NCBI GenBank assembly: GCA_963747755.1
Contig: CAVVGK010000009.1
Span: 1-64,000, forward strand
Length of the DNA stretch: 64,000 nucleotides
DNA from: DATFVA01 sp963747755
GTDB taxonomy: Bacteria > Bacteroidota > Ignavibacteria > Ignavibacteriales > Ignavibacteriaceae
Reading direction: 5' to 3'
The position numbers were made by a program, and so were the translations under genes. The notes under the pieces were generated by a model. The model did no database searches, was not told the DNA's origin, and was given only the letters and a program-made list of their open reading frames with translations. Positions 56,913 through 64,000 of the stretch are shown here, piece after piece. Positions within the stretch are counted from its first letter, which is position 1; each line of letters starts with the position of its first letter.

Positions 56913-59123
56913 TCAGGCGATCTTTATATACTCCAGCTGACCGGAATAATCTGAGGAAAGAATTTTCCTAATAAGTTTGTTTTGTGCTTTTCCGAGGTGA
57001 GGATCATCTCCAATGATTTTGAACGCAGATTCTTTTGCAGAGATAAGTAGTTCTGAGTCTTCTATCAGGTTAACAAACCTGAAATCAGGAAAGCCGCTTT
57101 GTCTTGTGCCGAAGATATCACCGGGACCCCTTAGTTTCATATCCACTTCGGCAACCTTAAACCCGTCCAGATACTCAACCATTGTATTCAAACGAATACC
57201 CGACTTGAATTTCTCCTGTTGCGAGGATGATAGATATTCATGATCCTCGGGCAAACGCTCAGCAGAGGCCGCATATTTATCCTTCGTTACCAGTATACAA
57301 TAGGCCTGCTTCGTTCCTCTCCCTACCCTCCCCCTCAGCTGGTGAAGCTGTGATAGTCCGAATCTTTCAGCATCATTAATTAAAATTATATTTGCATCAG
57401 GTATATCAATCCCCACTTCGATTACTGTGGTGGCAATCAGTACATCGTATTTTTTGTGCAGAAATTCCGTCATGACTGCTTCCTTGTCTCTCCACGACAT
57501 CCGCCCATGTATCATTCCAACATTCAGTGCCTTTAAATATGAGGATTGTAATTCATTGAAATGTGTTTCGGCTGCCTTAAGTTCAAGTTTTTCTGATTCC
57601 TCAACCAGGGGATAGACTATAAATGACTGGTACCCCTCTTTTTTATTTTTATCAACTATAAATTTGTAGATATCAGGCAGCTTCCTCTCACCACGCAAAA
57701 TCGTTTTTATGAGTTTCCGGTTCCTTGGCATCTCATTGATCGAAGAAATGTCCAGATCACCGTATAATGTCATCGAAAGAGTTCTTGGTATAGGCGTCGC
57801 ACTCATAACGATAACGTCAGGTGTTATTCCCTTGCTTAGCAGCCGCCCCCTCTGCGCAACACCAAAACGGTGCTGTTCGTCAACAATAACAAGACCAGGA
57901 TTCTTGAATTCAATATCCTCTTCAAATAGGGCATGTGTCCCGATAATAATATCTGCCTCTTTAAGAGTTTCTGACTGCAGCTTCTTTTCCTTTGCTGATC
58001 TTCTCTGCCCGCCCAGAACAAGTGTCACTTTCACGTCTCTTTGGTTATGTAGCTCACCAAGCTTTTTCATCATTGCCGATATATTTTTAGCATGCTGATC
58101 GGCAAGTATTTCTGTAGGAGCCATCAGGATCGCCTGAAAACCGTTGTCTACAGCTATTAGCATAGAGATTAAAGCCACAATGGTCTTCCCGCTTCCTACA
58201 TCTCCCTGCAAAAGTCTGTTCATCGGAAATTGTGATTTCATGTCACTTTTTATTTCACTAAGTACCTTTAACTGGGAATTTGTAAGCTTAAACGGAAGCG
58301 TTGAAAGAAAATCCTTCACCATGCTTGTTTTCACGGTGAATGAATGTCCCTTCTGTTTTGTTCTGTAATTATGTTTTCTCAGGGCTATAAGTACCTGGAG
58401 GTAAAATATTTCTTCATATTTGAACCGGTGGAGTGAGGACTCGAATTTCACTTTTGATTCCGGGAAATGATAATTTTTTACTGCGTCGACTATGTTCATC
58501 AGCTTTTCTTCTGCGATAATATAATCCGGTAAGGTCTCCTCAAGGTGCCCAGCATATTTTTCTACTGCGGAATCGATTATCTTTCTCAGACTAAAGTCAC
58601 CGATAGCGGTTGCTTTCAGTTCTTTCGGTATCTTGTAGAAAGGAATAATTTTTCCCGTATTAAGCATTTTAGATTCATCTTCACTCAGCCTGTCAAAATC
58701 AGGATGAGTAAACTGCAGGTTTCCGTGATTTGTTATGGAAGGTTTTCCGGAAACGGCAAAATAATCACCCTCCTTAAAAACATCATAGAAGTATTTTGCC
58801 CCCTGGAACCAGATACATTCAAAAAATCCTGTCGCATCCCTGAACTGAACCTTAAAGATCTCCCTCCTGTTAAACCTTCTCTTCTCCTTGTCTTCCACCT
58901 TCGCGATAACCGTCAACTCGCCTTCGTATCCATTAATTGTGTACCCGTAAGCTTTAGCTGCTGTAAGAGTTGTTGTTCTGTCAAGGTGCCTCGATGGAAA
59001 ATAAAACAACAGTTTCCTGATGGATGTGATACCTATCTTCTTAAAGGCCTCAGCCCGGCGAGGTCCCACAGATTTAATGTATTGTACAGACTGCTCCAGG
59101 ATATTTTCTTTTTCTGAAATCAT
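56913..59123 (-). CDS. recG: ATP-dependent DNA helicase RecG
   Basis: 736 residues. An OB-wedge domain at the N-terminus (about 70-160), then Walker A LQGDVGSGKTIVALISM (about 308-324), motif II VIVDEQHRFGVAQR (about 413-426), and the late helicase motifs ATTVIEVGIDIPDAN and QLRGRVGRG. It remodels stalled forks and recombination intermediates. Divergent from dgt. Confidence 0.96.
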   Translation of the reverse strand: MISEKENILEQSVQYIKSVGPRRAEAFKKIGITSIRKLLFYFPSRHLDRTTTLTAAKAYGYTINGYEGELTVIAKVEDKEKRRFNRREIFKVQFRDATGFFECIWFQGAKYFYDVFKEGDYFAVSGKPSITNHGNLQFTHPDFDRLSEDESKMLNTGKIIPFYKIPKELKATAIGDFSLRKIIDSAVEKYAGHLEETLPDYIIAEEKLMNIVDAVKNYHFPESKVKFESSLHRFKYEEIFYLQVLIALRKHNYRTKQKGHSFTVKTSMVKDFLSTLPFKLTNSQLKVLSEIKSDMKSQFPMNRLLQGDVGSGKTIVALISMLIAVDNGFQAILMAPTEILADQHAKNISAMMKKLGELHNQRDVKVTLVLGGQRRSAKEKKLQSETLKEADIIIGTHALFEEDIEFKNPGLVIVDEQHRFGVAQRGRLLSKGITPDVIVMSATPIPRTLSMTLYGDLDISSINEMPRNRKLIKTILRGERKLPDIYKFIVDKNKKEGYQSFIVYPLVEESEKLELKAAETHFNELQSSYLKALNVGMIHGRMSWRDKEAVMTEFLHKKYDVLIATTVIEVGIDIPDANIILINDAERFGLSQLHQLRGRVGRGTKQAYCILVTKDKYAASAERLPEDHEYLSSSQQEKFKSGIRLNTMVEYLDGFKVAEVDMKLRGPGDIFGTRQSGFPDFRFVNLIEDSELLISAKESAFKIIGDDPHLGKAQNKLIRKILSSDYSGQLEYIKIA

Positions 59124-59206
59124 ATCAATTAAAATAAATAATTCAGATTAATCATTCACTCTGACATAATTTTTATATTTGCAAAGTCTTAAACAAAGAA
59201 AATGCT

Positions 59207-60580
59207 ATGGATTGGAACAAATTACTGTCTAACAAATTACTCGGTGATGCTGAATCTTCTGAAATAAAACTTAGCGACGGCCGAAGCCAGTTCCAGAGGG
59301 ATTTCGACCGGATCGTTTTTAGTTCGGCTTTCAGAAGACTTCAGGATAAAACACAGGTGTTTCCTCTTCCTGAGAATGACTTTGTACATACACGCCTCAC
59401 TCACAGCCTGGAAGTTTCCTGCGTCGGCAGATCCCTCGGAACGCTCGTGGGTGATAAGATATTAAAAAACAATACGGCACTTGCTCAAAAATATTCATCT
59501 GTGCATTTTGGCGAAATTGTTGCAGCTGCATGCCTTGCTCACGATATCGGCAATCCTCCATTCGGACATTCGGGAGAAGATTCAATTGCTGAATACTTCA
59601 GGAACGGCAGGGGAGAAGCCTTCGAACAGAAAATAAATGATAATAAGAAATGGACCGACTTTACTAAGTTTGAAGGTAATGCCCAGGGTTTCAGGATTAT
59701 AACCAGGCTTCAGAATCCTAATTCCGGAGGTGGATTAAAATTAACCTGTGCTTCCCTTGCAGCGTTTACCAAGTACCCTAAAGAGTCGGCCCTCAGTCAA
59801 ACACCCTTAAAAGGTGATCAGGAAGCCGGCGGCAAGTTTTATAAAAAGTTCGGCTTTTTTCAGACAGAAAAGGATCTTTTTGCAGAGGTGGCAGATGAAA
59901 CTGGGTTAATTGCAAAAGGATCCAGGAAAGATTACTGCTGGAGCAGGCATCCCCTCTCTTTCCTGGTGGAGGCGGCTGATGATATTTGTTATAGAATTAT
60001 GGACCTGGAGGATGGGTTCAGACTTGGACTTCTCACATTCGAATATACCGAAAAACTCTTGCGACCTCTCGTAACTTCCAGCCTTACATCTTATTCGGGT
60101 CGAAGTTATAATGATAAAATCGGTTACCTGAGAGCAAAAGCTATAAATGATACCGTAACCCAACTCGCGGAAATCTTTATGGACTATGAGCAGAAAATTC
60201 TGAACGGAGAGCTTGAACAGGATCTTATTTCCCTTATTAGTTCATCTCACTACCTCGAGGAAATCAAAACGATTTCAAAAAAGGAAATTTATTCCTACAG
60301 AAGTGTTGTTGAAAGAGAAGCTGCAGGTTATGAGGTGCTCGGGGGACTTCTTGATGCATTTATAAATTCTGTGAATGAAACCTACACCGGCAAGCCATCC
60401 TGGAAAAGCAAGAACCTGATGAAACTTCTTCCCGGACAGTTTCTTGGCGCTAACAACAATCCGGATGATAACCTGTATATGAGGCTGCTGAAGATTACCG
60501 ATTTTGTGTCGGGAATGACGGATTCTTATGCCGTTTCGCTCTTCCGGAAAATAAAAGGGATCTCACTTCCCGGCGGCTGA
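59207..60580 (+). CDS. dgt: Deoxyguanosinetriphosphate triphosphohydrolase
   Basis: 457 residues. HD-domain metal ligands: HTRLTHSLEVSCVGRSLG (about 65-82) and AACLAHDIGNPPFGHSGEDS (about 106-125), the dGTPase signature; a third His/Asp region is VEAADDICYRIMDLEDG at about 254. It hydrolyses dGTP (or dNTPs) to the nucleoside and triphosphate. Start by ATG after a weak RBS. Confidence 0.93.
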   Translation: MDWNKLLSNKLLGDAESSEIKLSDGRSQFQRDFDRIVFSSAFRRLQDKTQVFPLPENDFVHTRLTHSLEVSCVGRSLGTLVGDKILKNNTALAQKYSSVHFGEIVAAACLAHDIGNPPFGHSGEDSIAEYFRNGRGEAFEQKINDNKKWTDFTKFEGNAQGFRIITRLQNPNSGGGLKLTCASLAAFTKYPKESALSQTPLKGDQEAGGKFYKKFGFFQTEKDLFAEVADETGLIAKGSRKDYCWSRHPLSFLVEAADDICYRIMDLEDGFRLGLLTFEYTEKLLRPLVTSSLTSYSGRSYNDKIGYLRAKAINDTVTQLAEIFMDYEQKILNGELEQDLISLISSSHYLEEIKTISKKEIYSYRSVVEREAAGYEVLGGLLDAFINSVNETYTGKPSWKSKNLMKLLPGQFLGANNNPDDNLYMRLLKITDFVSGMTDSYAVSLFRKIKGISLPGG

Positions 60581-60681
60581 AATGCCTTACATCAAATCCT
60601 CCGCTTAATTTTTCCACATCACATACATTTTTTCCCTTTCTCCTTAATATCAGCTTAATCCAAAATAGACAGGAGTGTAAA

Positions 60682-61194
60682 ATAAAATACTTTCTTTTAC
60701 TTATCTCTGTTGTACTTATTGAGCCTGTTCAGGCACAAATTACCTCATTCGGTTTCAGAACGGGAGTGAACACCTTCCGCCATAACAACCGGTTCAGGCA
60801 GTTTGAAATTTTTGTCGATACAGACTTACCTTATCAAAAAACTATAACCCGGGGAATTTCTATTCAGTCAAAACTTGAATTAACTGGCGGAGTCCTGCAG
60901 GATTTTTCAGAAAACGGCATGGTCTTTTCGGCTGGACCCGGACTCGAATTTAATTTTATAAGAGAATATTCTTTTATTGAGGCGGGAATTAGTCCTACTT
61001 TTATTACCAGACATTCGTTCCGTACTAACGAATTGGGAGGACTTTTTAACTTTACTTCATATGCAGGGATCTATTTTTCTCCGCTAAAATCTTTAGTAGC
61101 CGGATACCGTTTTCAACATATGTCTAACGCAGGAATATACCAGTCAAACCCCGGTGTTAATCTGCATATCATCGAAATCCGTGTCAGAAACTGA
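60682..61194 (+). CDS. PagL-like outer-membrane lipid A deacylase with likely ATA start
   Basis: About 170 residues if the frame is taken from ATA at 60682. That codon lies 6 bases after AGGAG and opens an ideal signal peptide (KYFLLLISVVLIEPVQAQ). The first ATG in frame (60766) would remove the signal, so ATA, or an ATG read as ATA, is the likely start. The rest is a beta-barrel with the PagL-type ending GYRFQHMSNAGIYQ (about 140-153): catalytic His and Ser of HxS, with the Glu of IIEIRV as candidate third residue. PagL removes the 3-O-acyl chain of lipid A in the outer membrane. Terminal N instead of F is unusual. Confidence 0.65.
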   Translation: MKYFLLLISVVLIEPVQAQITSFGFRTGVNTFRHNNRFRQFEIFVDTDLPYQKTITRGISIQSKLELTGGVLQDFSENGMVFSAGPGLEFNFIREYSFIEAGISPTFITRHSFRTNELGGLFNFTSYAGIYFSPLKSLVAGYRFQHMSNAGIYQSNPGVNLHIIEIRVRN

Positions 61195-61252
61195 TCGTGG
61201 TAGCTTTATTACTTTTTATACTTTTATTCGGATATTCTCTGTTGAACGATTC

Positions 61253-61307
61253 GAACGTATTCAGAACGTATTCAGATCGTTTTCAGAACGTATTCAGATC
61301 GTTGTTG
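61253..61307. repeat. Short direct repeats with 11-bp period
   Basis: Five adjacent 11-mers: GAACGTATTCA at 61253, 61264 and 61286, with GATCGTTTTCA at 61275 and GATCGTTGTTG at 61297. It lies between the convergent pagL-like and GlmU-like genes. The period is near one helical turn. The rest of the 344-bp gap holds nothing recognised. Confidence 0.8.
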
Positions 61308-61538
61308 TATGGTAGCTGCATTATATAGAGCAGGGTACAAAACGAAATTAAAACACAAGTCCTTTTTCCTCAGCAGATCAGGTTTGTTACTTCGAATGGA
61401 GGAGATTATCGTTGATAGAAAACTAACATTTCGTCCGGTCAGTTCGCGGCACTATAATACCAGGAAATGATTATACCATAAAAATTATGAGCGTCGATTT
61501 CGGCAGTTTTTTGATGTGTATGGAGGAATGAAATCAGG

Positions 61539-63044
61539 TCAAATCTCTTCAATTGATTCAATGCCTTCAGGAGGCGGCAGGTAAAACCTGACCGGTTTTA
61601 TTGAGTGGTCGTCCATAGAAATAGCTTTAACTTTCTTCCTGATGATCACACTATGCTCTATATGAACAAAATCTTCTATTGTTGATCCATAGATGTAACT
61701 CGTGCCTTTAATAAGAACATTCTTTCCTATCCTGAGCGGAAATTCGTCGCTGCCGGTCATATTAACGCTTGATTCAATGGTTGACCCGTCACCTATTACT
61801 ATATTTCCTTTAATTATATCCCCCCACAATATTTGAACATGATTCCCGATTTTAAGGGTTTGTCCCGCGAAACAGGAAAGGTGAACATTCTGCAACACAG
61901 TTACATTCTGTCCAAACTGAACATTCCCGTTTACATAACAATCGCTTTTAAAAGAAACATTATAATTCAGTTTTACTCCCTTTCCAATGTATACGCCTTT
62001 TCCTATGTTTATATCCAAAGGTGTCCCGATCTTATCCATTTCCAGTATATCATTAACCACTGAATCATGTATAAAGAAATCATCAGGATCAGCTATTTCG
62101 ATTATATCTTTTAATTTCTCATATACCTGCGAACGGGCAATAGCGTCCATCTCCTTCAAAACCGACTTATTGTTGAAGCCCATTACAACATATTTTTTAT
62201 CGGGAGTAGTGGCAGAAACCATTAATCCTTCATTGTTAAAAAGAGAGATCAGATCTGTAATGTATATTTCATTTTGAGCATTGTCGCTTGAGAGGTTCCC
62301 TATGAGCTTTATAAGATGTTTATACCTGAAAGCATAGACCCCCGAATTAAACTCGTTGTTTTCTATCAATTCTTTTCTGGTAAATGAATATTCCCGGTTG
62401 CTATACTTTAATATACAGGGTTTGTTCTCATCCAGGGCCATAATGTCTTTGTATTCCATTATCCGGATTACTTTGTCTTTATCGCTGTTGGATGATTCTC
62501 CTTTACGGTCTTCCGACTTAACACGGATAATTCTTCCATATGAATTTTTTAACGGATCACCGTCGAAGATACCGGTTAATACCATCATGTCGGTTTCAGA
62601 ATCAAGGAAGCTTTTTCTGAAAGACTGTAGCGTTTCTTCATCAATCAATCCCATATCACCGGGAAGCACATAAACAATTCCATCAAACAATTTGTCGTCC
62701 ACTTTTTCCAGTGCAACTTGTACAGCATGACCTGTACCTTTCTGCCTTTCCTGGTATGCAAAAGCGGTATTCTCTCTACTACCTATTACATCCATAACAT
62801 CAACGGCCTTTATACCGACTACGATAATTACATTTATCTCCTTTATTCCATCAACACAGGCATCATAAACGCGTTCAACGGTGGGTGACTCCCATATTTT
62901 GTGCAGCATTTTTGAGGTTTGTGATTTTATCCTTTTTCCGTGCCCTGCAGCCAGTATCACTGCAATTTCTTTATAGTCATAATTTAATTCCGATGATAAT
63001 TTCTTAACTGTGTTTCGGATATCTGTATTCAGCTTGTTTTCCAT
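61539..63044 (-). CDS. GlmU-like sugar nucleotidyltransferase with left-handed beta-helix
   Basis: 501 residues. The N-terminal pyrophosphorylase domain has VILAAGHGKRIKSQTSKMLH (about 29-48), YQERQKGTGHAVQVALEKV (about 96), VLPGDMGLIDEE (about 124), NSGVYAFRYKHL and EIYITDLISLF. The C-terminal part (about 345-475) has hexapeptide-like repeats (IGKGVYIGKGV, IGNHVQILWGDI). The acetyltransferase active-site His/Lys region of GlmU is not seen, so it may only make UDP-GlcNAc-like sugars. It lies 30 bp after the O-antigen ligase-like gene. Confidence 0.8.
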   Translation of the reverse strand: MENKLNTDIRNTVKKLSSELNYDYKEIAVILAAGHGKRIKSQTSKMLHKIWESPTVERVYDACVDGIKEINVIIVVGIKAVDVMDVIGSRENTAFAYQERQKGTGHAVQVALEKVDDKLFDGIVYVLPGDMGLIDEETLQSFRKSFLDSETDMMVLTGIFDGDPLKNSYGRIIRVKSEDRKGESSNSDKDKVIRIMEYKDIMALDENKPCILKYSNREYSFTRKELIENNEFNSGVYAFRYKHLIKLIGNLSSDNAQNEIYITDLISLFNNEGLMVSATTPDKKYVVMGFNNKSVLKEMDAIARSQVYEKLKDIIEIADPDDFFIHDSVVNDILEMDKIGTPLDINIGKGVYIGKGVKLNYNVSFKSDCYVNGNVQFGQNVTVLQNVHLSCFAGQTLKIGNHVQILWGDIIKGNIVIGDGSTIESSVNMTGSDEFPLRIGKNVLIKGTSYIYGSTIEDFVHIEHSVIIRKKVKAISMDDHSIKPVRFYLPPPEGIESIEEI

Positions 63045-63074
63045 TTAATCCTCTTTGTTTATGACTATGCAAAC

Positions 63075-64000
63075 TTAGCTATTCCCGTCATTATAGCGTT
63101 TAAAAATGGCCACATTAAGTCCGAATGTGAACCACAGCAGAGTAATAATTTCATGATCAAAAAAATTCATTTCGGTAAGTCCGGCAATCACTATTGTAGT
63201 TAGTGCTGCGATTGTACCAAGGGCATAAGATGAAGCAAAAGGGACATTTTTCATCTTCCTGTAAATATTATAATCTATCATGAAAAGACGGTAAAGCAGG
63301 TAGCAAAATGCCAGCAGACCGAAAAATCCCATCGTTACCAGGATATGCACAAAGTTATTATGCATATGCCCCTGGATTTCCTTTTCATATTTTGATTTAT
63401 ATTGCTTGTAAAGAACCGCCAGGTCAATATCTCCTACACCAAAAACAGGATGATCAAGGAATATCTTCCACCCTGCTTTCCATAATGATAACCGTACATA
63501 ATTAGAAGGAATATAGGGATCCCACATGCTCAAAAGTCTGCTCCTGTGAACAAACGATGTCATTAGTGTGTCTTTATGCAAAGAGAGAGATACAGGCACG
63601 TACCCAAGGTTTCCCAGCCGCCTCACGGCCGTATCAGCATCAATGTTAATTTCATAAATGCTGCCGCTCCTGTCTGCAGCGAGAAAGCCATCCTGAATTT
63701 CTTTCCAGAGGTAGATGGTTTCAGGTCCTCTTAACTCCCTCTCGAAATGAATGGAGTCTTTTCCTATGTTGTAAATTTTTACTCCGCCGTCATTTGAACA
63801 GAAGAATTTATGACCGGAATAAAAAACTGATGATACATTGTCCGGACGAAAAGAATATAATTCATTTCGCGGCATCCCATCTATTGCATCAAATACATGC
63901 AAACCGCTGTCTCGCGAGAACAGCAGTAAAAGACCGGAATCTGCAAAGACTTGATTAAACTTATTAAACTCCTCATTCCTGTAAATCTTTTCCAGCCTCG
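63075..64000 (-). CDS. O-antigen ligase-like protein, cut by window edge
   Basis: The frame stays open to the right edge (at least 308 residues). The C-terminal part is a Wzy_C/O-antigen-ligase end: RLSLWKAGWKIFLDHPVFGV, HMHNNFVHILVTMGFFGLLA and three membrane helices. The upstream part (LLLLFSRDSGLHVFDAIDGM, VSSVFYSGHKFFCSNDGGVK, DGFLAADRSGSIYEINIDAD) looks like beta-propeller blades sitting where the long periplasmic loop should be. The N-terminal helices must lie beyond 64000. It would polymerise or ligate surface glycan outside the membrane. Confidence 0.7.
   Translation of the reverse strand, partial: RLEKIYRNEEFNKFNQVFADSGLLLLFSRDSGLHVFDAIDGMPRNELYSFRPDNVSSVFYSGHKFFCSNDGGVKIYNIGKDSIHFERELRGPETIYLWKEIQDGFLAADRSGSIYEINIDADTAVRRLGNLGYVPVSLSLHKDTLMTSFVHRSRLLSMWDPYIPSNYVRLSLWKAGWKIFLDHPVFGVGDIDLAVLYKQYKSKYEKEIQGHMHNNFVHILVTMGFFGLLAFCYLLYRLFMIDYNIYRKMKNVPFASSYALGTIAALTTIVIAGLTEMNFFDHEIITLLWFTFGLNVAIFKRYNDGNS

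Noticed and set aside
60766..61194. ATG start of the PagL-like gene
   Set aside because: It would remove the signal peptide an outer-membrane enzyme needs and lacks a Shine-Dalgarno sequence.
1..64000. tRNA, rRNA or riboswitch
   Set aside because: No TTCGAATC-type T-loop within a cloverleaf and no known riboswitch core was recognised by eye; a covariance search would be decisive.

Overview
The window looks like chromosomal DNA of an Ignavibacteriota-type bacterium (Bacteroidota/Chlorobiota group). The main evidence is the set of secreted proteins ending in the type IX secretion sorting signal built around NPFNP (1016-2740, 38777-39691 and the broken gene at 12257-14673). The AT-rich base use and a TonB receptor of the carboxypeptidase-regulatory/plug type agree with this. 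This placement is an inference; no rRNA or tRNA gene was recognised.

Region 1, about 1-16 kb, is an accessory and decaying stretch. It holds two broken response-regulator remnants, a secreted repeat protein, a pair of DUF1670-like genes (one wrecked), and a heavy-metal RND efflux operon preceded by a frameshifted Cys-rich protein. It also holds a plasmid/phage-type primase fragment, a broken YCF48 beta-propeller/T9SS gene and a TonB-dependent receptor with a large internal deletion.

Region 2, about 16-31 kb, holds TonB, a GWxTD/TPR lipoprotein-like gene, an RRM protein, a frameshifted conserved protein of about 605 residues, a four-subunit 2-oxoacid:ferredoxin oxidoreductase operon, six tandem copies of a 113-bp hairpin repeat and a very large alpha-2-macroglobulin.

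Region 3, about 31-41 kb, is mostly housekeeping: RlpA, UvrB, a QueE-QueD-TruA tRNA-modification cluster, ribosomal protein S20 and bacterioferritin, followed by a cupredoxin/T9SS protein and a TSP3/SPOR outer-membrane protein. A 0.5-kb gap at 38.0-38.6 kb carries three regularly spaced operator-like palindromes.

Region 4, about 41.6-51 kb, is a surface-polysaccharide locus: initiating sugar transferase, glycosyltransferases, methyltransferase-like proteins, a CgeB-like transferase and a flippase. It is followed by DUF1844, NAD kinase and a frameshifted thioredoxin-like gene.

Region 5, about 52.9-56.7 kb, is a tight four-gene operon of two D-Ala-D-Ala-ligase-like ATP-grasp enzymes, a GNAT acetyltransferase and a lysine 2,3-aminomutase-like radical SAM enzyme. 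It is the best candidate in the window for an undescribed small-molecule pathway, probably a beta-lysine conjugate.

Region 6, 56.9-64 kb, has RecG, dGTPase, a PagL-like lipid A deacylase whose likely start codon is ATA, a GlmU-like nucleotidyltransferase, and an O-antigen ligase-like protein with a propeller-like segment that runs off the right edge.

Single-base frameshifts occur both in the decayed region and in otherwise well-kept genes (queD, the thioredoxin-like gene, the 605-residue gene). Some may be assembly errors rather than biology.
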